Assembly: GCA_012798185.1 (NCBI GenBank)
Contig: JAAZNS010000295.1
Span: 1-5,021, forward strand
Direction of reading: 5' to 3'
Length of the DNA stretch: 5,021 nucleotides
Source of the DNA: Chloroflexota bacterium
GTDB taxonomy: Bacteria > Chloroflexota > Anaerolineae > Anaerolineales > UBA4823
In this document: positions 1 through 5,021 of the stretch, piece by piece
Numbering within the stretch: the first letter of the stretch is position 1
Layout: each line of letters begins with the position of its first letter
The notes under the pieces: model-generated
The model's input: the letters and a program-made list of their open reading frames with translations, nothing else
Database searches by the model: none
Told to the model about the DNA's origin: nothing
Translations under genes and position numbers: made by a program

Positions 1-1
1 A

Positions 2-145
2 AAAAAACTTGCCAAAGATTTTAATATCCGATATATTTGGGCCGATACAATAACTCGGGACACCATCGAAGAATGGCTTCCCGAAGTGAAAATACTCAAA
101 CAATCGGGTGAATTCACTATTCTCGAGATGCCAATTGAACCATAA
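2..145 (+). CDS. C-terminal 47 codons of an unidentified protein (5' end outside window)
   Basis: An open frame enters from the left edge and stops at TAA 143-145. The peptide begins KKLAKDFNIRYIWADT and ends EFTILEMPIEP. It has a mixed, globular-looking composition with no membrane segment. By hand count, GC by codon position is about 49% (first), 32% (second) and 36% (third), the order expected for a real coding strand; the opposite strand gives the reverse order. I do not recognise the family. The tail could belong to a large enzyme such as a membrane glycosyltransferase with a soluble C-terminus, but that is a guess. It lies 113 bp upstream of the exonuclease gene on the same strand, with no terminator visible between them, so read-through is possible. 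The minus strand is also open across this stretch, which is the main reason for doubt. Confidence 0.6.
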   Translation, partial: KKLAKDFNIRYIWADTITRDTIEEWLPEVKILKQSGEFTILEMPIEP

Positions 146-241
146 ATGATTGACAACAGGGATAACTTGTAGTGCCTCAACCAGCCCGGGTAAATAACTG
201 TTTTCGAGGTATTCGGGGCATTCCACTGCAACTTGAATCAT
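146..241 (-). pseudogene. Coding-like minus-strand segment, possible 5' gene remnant
   Basis: Read from an ATG at 241-239 on the minus strand, this stretch gives MIQVAVECPEYLENSY followed by LPGLVEALQVIPVVNH. By hand count, GC over these 32 codons is about 69% (first), 25% (second) and 41% (third), with many GNN codons, which is strongly coding-like. The frame stays open to the left edge, but below position 145 the codon-position pattern flips in favour of the plus-strand gene. That part looks like an antisense shadow rich in Phe. No Shine-Dalgarno sequence precedes the ATG. The segment may be the start of a decayed gene, a real gene overlapping its neighbour, or chance in only 96 bases. The product is unrecognised. 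Confidence 0.25.
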
Positions 242-258
242 GATGATAAATTAGGGAT

Positions 259-966
259 ATGAAAAAATACCTTGCTTTCGATTTAGAAATTGCTAAAAGC
301 CTGCCCAATGGAATCGATGATCTGAAAGCCTACCGTCCTCTTGGAATAACCTGCGCGGCAACTTATACCGGCGATGAGCAGCCAAAATTATGGTATGGAC
401 AAAACCCCGATGGAAATGCAGCACCGCAAATGTCCCGCCGGCAATTATTATCGTTGCTGGCATATCTCGAAGATATGGTAGAAGAAGGATACACAATCCT
501 GACCTGGAATGGATGCGGATTCGACTTCGATATTCTTGCAGAAGAAAGCGGTGAGATTTTACGTTGTGCTAAGCTCGCATGGAATCATATCGATATGATG
601 TTCCACTTCTTTTGCATAACGGGATTTCCGCTGGGGTTGGATAAAGCTGCAAAAGGTATGGGATTGCAGGGTAAACTGATCGGTATGAGCGGCGAATTGG
701 CACCTCGCTATTGGGCAGAAGGTAAATGGGCAATCGTGTTGGATTATGTAGCACAGGATGTGCAGACAACATTAGATCTTGCCCTTGTTTCTGAAAAGAT
801 GGGGGAATTGCGTTGGATAAATAATAAAGGAATTCGCAGCGCTGTATCGCTTGCTGGTGGCTGGCTTCCAGTTTGCGAAGCCACAAAACTCCCTTTACCT
901 GATAACTCTTGGATGCGAACCCCCTGGAAACGCAGTAAGTTTACGGGTTGGATCAATCAGCCTTAA
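259..966 (+). CDS. Stand-alone DEDDy-type 3'-5' exonuclease (RNase H-like fold)
   Basis: A 235-aa soluble protein predicted to remove nucleotides from 3' ends by two-metal-ion chemistry in the cytoplasm. The three exonuclease motifs are visible: Exo I as FDLEIA with D8 and E10; Exo II in TWNGCGFDFDIL, with N84 and an Asp at 89 or 91; Exo III as DYVAQD, where Y163 and D167 have the Y-x3-D spacing of the DEDDy subgroup. It resembles the exonuclease domain of family B DNA polymerases and YprB-like nucleases, but no polymerase domain follows. The C-terminal tail (about residues 216-231, WMRTPWKRSKFTGW) is basic and aromatic and may contact nucleic acid; that is inference. The ATG at 259 is the only ATG start that keeps Exo I, because an in-frame TAA lies at 247-249. 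The ribosome site is poor (AGGGA at 253-257, one base from the ATG). Whether the substrate is DNA or RNA cannot be told. No neighbour suggests a pathway. Confidence 0.8.
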   Translation: MKKYLAFDLEIAKSLPNGIDDLKAYRPLGITCAATYTGDEQPKLWYGQNPDGNAAPQMSRRQLLSLLAYLEDMVEEGYTILTWNGCGFDFDILAEESGEILRCAKLAWNHIDMMFHFFCITGFPLGLDKAAKGMGLQGKLIGMSGELAPRYWAEGKWAIVLDYVAQDVQTTLDLALVSEKMGELRWINNKGIRSAVSLAGGWLPVCEATKLPLPDNSWMRTPWKRSKFTGWINQP

Positions 967-974
967 TTCGGTAA

Positions 975-3935
975 CTATACAATTCCTACAATTTGAGAAA
1001 CGTTTTGTTTTATCCGGATTTCCGAAAGAAAATCGCGCTTCTCATCCAAAAATTTTTTCATGGTTTCACCTGTACAAGCATGGCAAAAGCGAAAACCCTG
1101 CACCATTTCACATTGTAAGGGGAATAAAAATGCCAGTTGATCTTCGGTTTCGACTCCCTCAGCAATAACTCTCATATGCATCACATGTGCCATCATTATC
1201 ATGGCAGTGGTTATTGTCGAAATTCTTTCATTGATACCAATATCCTGGATAAATGAACGGTCGATTTTTATCGTATCTACCGGAAATTGTGTTAAGTAAC
1301 CCAAAGCAGAATAACCACGTCCAAAATCATCGATGGCAATTTTTACTCCGGTATCACTAACCTGGCGTAATATGCGCGAGGTCATTTCGATATCATGCAT
1401 GGCTGCGCTTTCGGTTACTTCCAGGTAAAGCGACGAGGCAGGTAATTGACTTTCTTCCAATGCTATTCGTATTGTTTCTTGCAGTGTGTTATCCAGGAAT
1501 TGACGCGAGGAAAGGTTTATCGATACAAAGAAATTTTGATCAATAGTATTCAACCATTCACGAGCTTCAGAACAAGCGGTCTTTAATACCCACTTCCCAA
1601 TGGACACAATCAGGCCGGTTTCTTCGGCAATTTGGATGAAATCATTTGGGTTTAGGACACCTAGATTGGGGTGATTCCAACGTAATAATGCTTCACAACC
1701 AACAATGGTGCCATCATTGAGTGAGATGATCGGTTGATACTGAACTTCCAGCTCCTTTTGATCGATAGCCCGGCGAAGTTCTGCTTCTCGTTGCATGATT
1801 GCCAGGATTTGCCGATGCATTTTCTTATCGAAAACTTCATGACGCGCTTTTCCACCGGCTTTAGCACGGTACATAGCTGTGTCTGCATCCCGCATCATTT
1901 CATCTGGATTTGAATAGCCGGTACTGGTCAAGGCGATGCCGATGCTGGCGGTAGTCACAACTTGATGCCCGCGTATTTCAACAGGAAGGGAAATCTCTTC
2001 AAGAATCCGCTCTGCAGCGCGGGTTGCATCGCTTGCCTGATTAATATCATCCAAGAGAATTACAAACTCATCACCGCCAAAACGAGCTACCGTATCGGTG
2101 GGGCGTAGACAGTTTTGCAATCTTTGGCTGGTGGCTATTAAAAATTGATCTCCCAGGGCATGCCCCAAACTATCATTGATTACTTTAAAACGGTCGAGAT
2201 CCAAAAGTAATGCTGCTGCCAGGTAACCTGGCTTTCTTCTGGTGCGATCGATTGCTCTACCCAGCCGGTCCATGAATAAAGTTCGATTGGGTAAATTGGT
2301 CAGGCTGTCATGCAGCGCGTTATATAAGAGAGAGGCTTCTGCGGTCTTAGTTTCCGTAATATCGGTCATGGAACCCGCCATTCGGTAAGCTTGGTGATCA
2401 CCATTTCGGATGGCAAGCCCTCGGCACAACACCCAGCAGTAGGTTCCATTCTTTTGTAAGATTCGATACTCGGATTTTAAATTAATCGTTTTTCCAGTTA
2501 GGTGGGAATTTACATCCGCTTTAAATCGATCAATATCTTCAGGATGAATCAGTTTGAACCAATCTTCGGGTGAATAGCCAATCTCACCTTCATCATAACC
2601 AAGCATGGTTTGCCAGCGGGGAGAAAAGTAAACTTGATTGGTGCGTAAATCCCAATCCCAAATCCCATCATTGGCACCGCGCACTGCCAGGCTGAATCTC
2701 TCTTCGCTGACGCGTAATGCTTCTTGAGCAAATTTCCGCTCTACAACCTCTTGTTGTAAGCTATCATGTGCCTGGGCATTTTTTAACGCCGTCGATGCGT
2801 ATATAGCAAAAGTTTCAGCGAGGGTGAGATCTTCGCCAGTGAATTCTTTCCCTAACCGGCTCAAACAAATAGCGCCTAAAACCTTATCATCAACCATCAA
2901 GGGAACAGTAATGACTCTTTCATCGATCTCTTCCGGAGTCCCTGGAATTTGCTGACCCCCCTCAGCTGATAGGGCATTATTGAATACCAAACCATGCCGT
3001 GCTAAGATGGCTTGTCCGGTTAAGCTATGCTCAACATGCAATGGCATTGCCAGTATCTCTTCCTCGAAAGGAGGCTCAATCGCAACGACCGGTGTTAAGG
3101 TTGTATTATCATCTTCCAAAAAATAAATCGTACAGCCATTTGCATCAAGAATGTCTCTTGCGCCTGTAGCAATATTGTGTAACACCTGTTTCACATTCAA
3201 GCTTTGGGTAAGTTGATGAGCAATCTCTAACAGGCGTTCCTGCTGGTAAGATTTTTTTTGGAGTGCATTTTTGGCAATATTTTTTTCATTAACCTCATGA
3301 AGAAGTTCTTCATTGACTCGCGTTAATTCGATGGTGCGTTGGATCACCCTCTCTTCCAATTCTTCATTCAATACACTTAATGCTTCCTGAGCATTCTTGC
3401 GTTCTGCTACTTCATTTTCCAGTAAAGCATTTTGAGCGGCAACTTGCTGCTCTCGCGCCATCAAGCGTTCGACCAGATCTCTGAATACTATCGCCAGATT
3501 CCTGATTTCATCTTTGTTGTCTATGGGAATTACTGGATCCATGACCCCTTTTCCGATTTGTTCGATAATTTTACGCAAATCATCCAAAGGGTTGAATATC
3601 CAAAGAATTAACTTTCTGCCCACAAACCAATAAATCAGCACCAGAAGAGCTGCCAGGGTAATAATGGCGATCAGCGCATATTGATTTCCAATGCTTGAAC
3701 GCCATTGCATATTCCCCAAGAATTCTATAATAGCGTATGTGATTTCCCCTTCTCCACTGTTCTGATATGGAATTAGATTAATCGAATTTAGAACGATGAT
3801 GATAAGAATCCCACCAAAAAGCAGGTTTAAACATAATAATATGCCCAGCAGGATTACAATCCGCCGCCAAAGCACCCTGAGCTGAGGAGCATTTCTCGAT
3901 TTGTTGTTTATAAACCCCAAAATTGATTTCTCCAT
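975..3935 (-). CDS. Membrane-anchored HAMP-GAF-PAS-GGDEF-EAL cyclic-di-GMP enzyme
   Basis: A 986-aa protein predicted to make c-di-GMP from two GTP (GGDEF) and hydrolyse it to pGpG (EAL) at the inner face of the membrane. Domains in order: TM1 about 25-50; an external loop of about 35 residues; TM2 about 86-105; HAMP about 108-160 (P116, E143); coiled coil about 160-235; GAF about 235-390; PAS with PAC about 411-530; GGDEF about 535-705; EAL about 715-965. In the cyclase, GGDEF is at 620-624, the inhibitory site RPTD at 611-614, metal Asp at D579, and N587 and D596 match guanine-binding positions. In the phosphodiesterase, EALLRW starts at E748, and N807, E839, D869/D870 (DDFGRGYSAL), K890, E926, E929 and Q946 are all present. 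Both active sites look intact. The outer loop is too short for a classical ligand domain, so signals probably enter through GAF and PAS; their ligands are unknown. The ATG at 3935 has no strong ribosome site. The gene is monocistronic in view, convergent with the exonuclease gene. Confidence 0.93.
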   Translation of the reverse strand: MEKSILGFINNKSRNAPQLRVLWRRIVILLGILLCLNLLFGGILIIIVLNSINLIPYQNSGEGEITYAIIEFLGNMQWRSSIGNQYALIAIITLAALLVLIYWFVGRKLILWIFNPLDDLRKIIEQIGKGVMDPVIPIDNKDEIRNLAIVFRDLVERLMAREQQVAAQNALLENEVAERKNAQEALSVLNEELEERVIQRTIELTRVNEELLHEVNEKNIAKNALQKKSYQQERLLEIAHQLTQSLNVKQVLHNIATGARDILDANGCTIYFLEDDNTTLTPVVAIEPPFEEEILAMPLHVEHSLTGQAILARHGLVFNNALSAEGGQQIPGTPEEIDERVITVPLMVDDKVLGAICLSRLGKEFTGEDLTLAETFAIYASTALKNAQAHDSLQQEVVERKFAQEALRVSEERFSLAVRGANDGIWDWDLRTNQVYFSPRWQTMLGYDEGEIGYSPEDWFKLIHPEDIDRFKADVNSHLTGKTINLKSEYRILQKNGTYCWVLCRGLAIRNGDHQAYRMAGSMTDITETKTAEASLLYNALHDSLTNLPNRTLFMDRLGRAIDRTRRKPGYLAAALLLDLDRFKVINDSLGHALGDQFLIATSQRLQNCLRPTDTVARFGGDEFVILLDDINQASDATRAAERILEEISLPVEIRGHQVVTTASIGIALTSTGYSNPDEMMRDADTAMYRAKAGGKARHEVFDKKMHRQILAIMQREAELRRAIDQKELEVQYQPIISLNDGTIVGCEALLRWNHPNLGVLNPNDFIQIAEETGLIVSIGKWVLKTACSEAREWLNTIDQNFFVSINLSSRQFLDNTLQETIRIALEESQLPASSLYLEVTESAAMHDIEMTSRILRQVSDTGVKIAIDDFGRGYSALGYLTQFPVDTIKIDRSFIQDIGINERISTITTAMIMMAHVMHMRVIAEGVETEDQLAFLFPLQCEMVQGFRFCHACTGETMKKFLDEKRDFLSEIRIKQNVSQIVGIV

Positions 3936-4030
3936 GAAACAAATCTAATTGATCTTGAAATGTTGGTTAATAATCCCCCCATTGCATTAGTGATAAATCC
4001 CGCTGCTGCGATGAAGGGGTTTCCTATAAA

Positions 4031-4059
4031 ATTATATTTTAGAATTCAAGTATTTTTAC
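4031..4059 (-). promoter_or_regulatory. Candidate promoter for the GGDEF/EAL gene
   Basis: On the minus strand, a perfect TATAAT lies at 4036-4031. A weak -35 match, GTAAAA (3 of 6 consensus bases), lies at 4059-4054, spaced 17 bp away. This would give a 5' leader of about 90 nt before the ATG at 3935. The region is AT-rich, so a chance -10 match is likely. It is only a proposal. Confidence 0.25.
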
Positions 4060-4209
4060 TGGCACAATTGAAAGGATGGAATAATTTTAATTACTCAATC
4101 AGCTTTGGTGAATCTCCGAAATTGAGGAAATTGGAGCTTTTCCATAAAACCTGCACAGTTACGATTGTTTAATTTTTTGAATAATTTCAAGAGGAGTAAC
4201 ACGGAATTC

Positions 4210-4228
4210 TATAATAAAGGGTTATAAT
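4210..4228 (+). promoter_or_regulatory. Candidate -10 region of the antitoxin-toxin operon (two TATAAT boxes)
   Basis: Two perfect TATAAT hexamers occur 13 bp apart, at 4210-4215 and 4223-4228, 60 and 47 bp upstream of the antitoxin ATG. Neither has a good -35 box: TTCAAG at 4186-4191 (3 of 6) sits 18 bp before the first, and CACGGA precedes the second. Transcription would begin about 40-50 bp before the ATG. A weak -35 box would suit a promoter held at a modest level by its own antitoxin. That is inference. Confidence 0.45.
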
Positions 4229-4253
4229 GCCGATTAACCAATCCTTTTATTAT
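4211..4253. promoter_or_regulatory. Imperfect inverted repeat, candidate antitoxin operator
   Basis: The left arm ATAATAAAGGGTTA (4211-4224) is mirrored by the right arm at 4235-4253, which reads TAACC, then AAT, then CCTTTTATTAT. The inner arms GGTTA (4220-4224) and TAACC (4235-4239) match exactly. The outer arms match apart from a small insertion and one extra T. The repeat covers both candidate -10 boxes and ends just before the ribosome site. AbrB-type antitoxins are known to bind as dimers to such repeats and repress their own operon. The stem is too AT-rich for a convincing terminator. Confidence 0.4.
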
Positions 4254-4258
4254 TTTTT

Positions 4259-4263
4259 GGAGG
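4259..4263 (+). promoter_or_regulatory. Strong Shine-Dalgarno sequence of the antitoxin gene
   Basis: GGAGG lies 6 bp before the ATG at 4270, a near-ideal spacing. It fixes the start of the antitoxin and contrasts with the weak sites in front of the exonuclease and GGDEF/EAL genes. Efficient antitoxin translation is typical of toxin-antitoxin operons. Confidence 0.85.
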
Positions 4264-4269
4264 AACGAA

Positions 4270-4548
4270 ATGGATGTAACCATCCAGGTACGTCAGCGAG
4301 GTGTATTAACCCTGCCAGCAGAATTGCGTGATCAATATAATATCCAGGAGGGGGATACATTTAGCCTTGTTGATCTCGACGGAATTTTTGTACTCACGCC
4401 TATGATGCCGATGGTGCCAGAACTGGTTCGAGAAATCAAACGTGCCCGCTCTGAAACCGGCATGAGCTTGAATGAATTATTAAAGGGACTGCGGGAGCAA
4501 CGCGAACGATATCATAAGGAAAAATATGGTCCAAAGCAAACGAGTTAA
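4270..4548 (+). CDS. AbrB/SpoVT-fold antitoxin (VapB-like)
   Basis: A 92-aa protein predicted to bind DNA and neutralise the PIN protein encoded next to it. Residues about 3-44 form a typical swapped-hairpin AbrB domain: TIQVRQRGVLTLPAELRD, then a hydrophilic turn (NIQEGD, 24-29) and the strands FSLVDLDGIFVLTP. The G11, L15-P16, L19 and G28-D29 pattern matches this fold. Residues 50-86 are charged and probably helical (PELVREIKRA, then LNELLKGLREQRERYHKEKY) and form the likely toxin-binding tail. The length is normal for the family. The last 23 bp overlap the PIN gene in another frame, pointing to translational coupling. Autoregulation through the upstream inverted repeat is likely but inferred. 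A stand-alone transition-state regulator is the alternative, made unlikely by the PIN partner. Confidence 0.88.
   Translation: MDVTIQVRQRGVLTLPAELRDQYNIQEGDTFSLVDLDGIFVLTPMMPMVPELVREIKRARSETGMSLNELLKGLREQRERYHKEKYGPKQTS
4516..4520 (+). promoter_or_regulatory. Ribosome site of the PIN gene inside the antitoxin gene
   Basis: AAGGA lies 5 bp before the ATG at 4526, within the last codons of the antitoxin gene. It supports the choice of this start and a coupled, somewhat weaker translation of the PIN gene than of the antitoxin gene (GGAGG). Confidence 0.7.
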
Positions 4549-4981
4549 ACCGCGTATTTTCTTGGATTCAGACGTACTCATGGCGGGAATCACTTCAACC
4601 ACCGATTTTGCTGCCAGTTTGATATTGATTCGCCTGGCTGAAATTCAGTTAATTGAAGCAGTATGTTCCGAGCAAGTTATCGAAGAAGTACTGCGAGTTT
4701 TGCAGGTAAAAATGCCAGAAGCAGAAAAACCATTTAAACGATTAGTGAAACAAGCCATTAAGGTGAAACCAAATCCAAATCCTGCAGAACAAGCAATTTG
4801 TCAGAAATTAGCTTCGAAATTTTACATCCCCGTATTATCAGCTGCAGTAAGAGAAAAGTGCCCCTGGTTAGCGACATTTAATGAAACCCAATATCTGCCA
4901 GGACATCCTGAACTCATCGTTGCCCGCCCCGATGAGTTTGTTTCCAGGTTGCGCGGTCAGTTTGCCTGGCAAGGAGGATAA
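4526..4981 (+). CDS. PIN-domain protein, VapC-like toxin with a degenerate active site
   Basis: A 151-aa PIN-domain protein, the usual partner of an AbrB-type antitoxin. Family members are Mg-dependent ribonucleases that cut tRNA, rRNA or mRNA and stop growth. The first motif FLDSDVLMAGI carries D14 in the position of the catalytic Asp of the common DTNVL motif (here DSDVL). The second motif SEQVIEEVLRVL carries the conserved Glu, probably E54. The third region, YIPVLSAAVREKCPWLATFN (100-119), aligns by eye with the common D-x-x-VL-AAA...TFN block, but Tyr100 sits where Asp is expected. The following ETQYLP has Gln122 where the N-x-x-D-F pattern has Asp. Two acidic ligands thus seem lost, so activity is uncertain. 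Length is normal (130-150 aa). It overlaps the antitoxin gene by 23 bp. It could be an active variant using other ligands (D136 or E137 are near), an inactive toxin kept for regulation, or a decaying one. Confidence 0.82.
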   Translation: MVQSKRVKPRIFLDSDVLMAGITSTTDFAASLILIRLAEIQLIEAVCSEQVIEEVLRVLQVKMPEAEKPFKRLVKQAIKVKPNPNPAEQAICQKLASKFYIPVLSAAVREKCPWLATFNETQYLPGHPELIVARPDEFVSRLRGQFAWQGG

Positions 4982-4995
4982 TGCCATTCGTTTGA
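4971..4995 (+). promoter_or_regulatory. Strong Shine-Dalgarno sequence followed by a four-codon frame
   Basis: AAGGAGG at 4971-4977 lies over the last codons of the PIN gene. The first ATG after it (4981-4983) overlaps the PIN stop codon as TAATG but reaches TGA at 4993-4995 after only MPFV. The ribosome site is therefore either incidental, as purine-rich Gly codons at the end of PIN, or serves a tiny leader or an altered start of a third gene. Confidence 0.4.
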
Positions 4996-5006
4996 TCGAT
5001 TTTATT

Positions 5007-5021
5007 ATGAAAATTGAACTA
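5007..5021 (+). CDS. Possible start of a further gene, running off the right edge
   Basis: An ATG at 5007 begins MKIEL and continues to the window edge. The same frame is open upstream and reads KEDNAIRLIDFI before the ATG, with an alternative TTG start at 4992. No ribosome site is placed well for either; the nearest (4971-4977) is 29 bp from the ATG and 14 bp from the TTG. Too little is visible to name a product. It would follow the PIN gene by 25 bp and might be its co-transcribed third member. Confidence 0.3.

Larger units (their letters stand above)
3936..4269. other. AT-rich divergent intergenic region (334 bp)
   Basis: This region separates the start of the GGDEF/EAL gene (leftward) from the start of the antitoxin gene (rightward), so it should hold both promoters. 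It is visibly richer in A and T than the flanking genes. A 70-codon plus-strand frame (3960-4172) crosses it, but it has no ribosome site and reads like non-coding DNA. The right part holds two TATAAT hexamers, an inverted repeat and a strong Shine-Dalgarno sequence, listed separately. A purine-rich AGAGGAG at 4190-4196 looks like a ribosome site but has no start codon at a usable distance. I see no RNA gene here. Confidence 0.85.

Noticed and set aside
2..145. Minus-strand continuation of the frame starting at 241 as a full gene
   Set aside because: In this stretch the codon-position composition favours the plus strand and the minus peptide is rich in Phe, as expected for an antisense shadow.
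150..155. Perfect TTGACA, a possible -35 box for the exonuclease gene
   Set aside because: No -10-like hexamer occurs 15-19 bp downstream; the bases there are GC-rich (TGCCTC and neighbours).
569..886. 105-codon minus-strand frame inside the exonuclease gene
   Set aside because: It lies antisense to the clear exonuclease motifs and has no supporting signal.
851..1168. 105-codon plus-strand frame spanning the convergent gene ends
   Set aside because: It overlaps the exonuclease gene and the conserved end of the EAL domain, and its peptide has no recognisable motif; it is a shadow frame.
3960..4172. 70-codon plus-strand frame in the divergent intergenic region
   Set aside because: It has no ribosome site, its composition is like non-coding AT-rich DNA, and it covers the likely promoter of the leftward gene.
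4211..4258. Inverted repeat followed by a T tract as an intrinsic terminator
   Set aside because: The stem is almost all A-T, interrupted by an insertion, and lies just upstream of a strong ribosome site, so an operator fits better.
1..5021. A novel multi-gene defence or mobile system
   Set aside because: The AbrB/PIN pair is a common toxin-antitoxin layout, and I see no transposase, integrase, direct-repeat array, attachment site or tRNA. The exonuclease is not arranged with it as an operon.

Overview
The window comes from a bacterium of moderate GC content (by eye about 42-45% in coding DNA and lower between genes). It carries one large membrane-bound cyclic-di-GMP signalling protein, a small stand-alone 3'-5' exonuclease and a type II toxin-antitoxin pair of the AbrB/PIN kind. 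This gene style is common in environmental bacteria such as Chloroflexota (Anaerolineae-like). That placement is an impression from protein style only; there is no rRNA or other marker in the window to confirm it.

Layout. Positions 2-145 (+) hold the last 47 codons of a protein I cannot identify. A 113-bp gap follows. Its minus strand reads as an open, coding-like frame, so the gap may hold a gene remnant. Positions 259-966 (+) encode a DEDDy-type exonuclease of 235 aa. It ends 8 bp from the stop codon of the convergent gene at 975-3935 (-), a 986-aa protein with the order TM-loop-TM-HAMP-coiled coil-GAF-PAS-GGDEF-EAL. An AT-rich 334-bp intergenic region (3936-4269) separates this gene from the divergently transcribed pair that follows. 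It holds candidate promoters for both directions and an imperfect inverted repeat in front of the pair. Positions 4270-4548 (+) encode an AbrB/SpoVT-fold antitoxin and 4526-4981 (+) a PIN-domain partner, overlapping by 23 bp. A strong Shine-Dalgarno sequence spans the end of the PIN gene, and a further reading frame runs off the right edge.

How the genes work together. The GGDEF/EAL protein keeps the signature residues of both cyclase and phosphodiesterase, so it could make and break c-di-GMP under control of its GAF and PAS sensors. The AbrB/PIN pair is a self-contained, probably autoregulated operon, but its PIN protein seems to lack two of the usual acidic active-site residues. Nothing links the exonuclease functionally to its neighbours. 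I see no rRNA, tRNA, CRISPR array, transposon or clear intrinsic terminator. Most of the window is ordinary chromosomal content; the points most worth checking are the degenerate PIN active site, the operator-like repeat, and the two odd edge regions.
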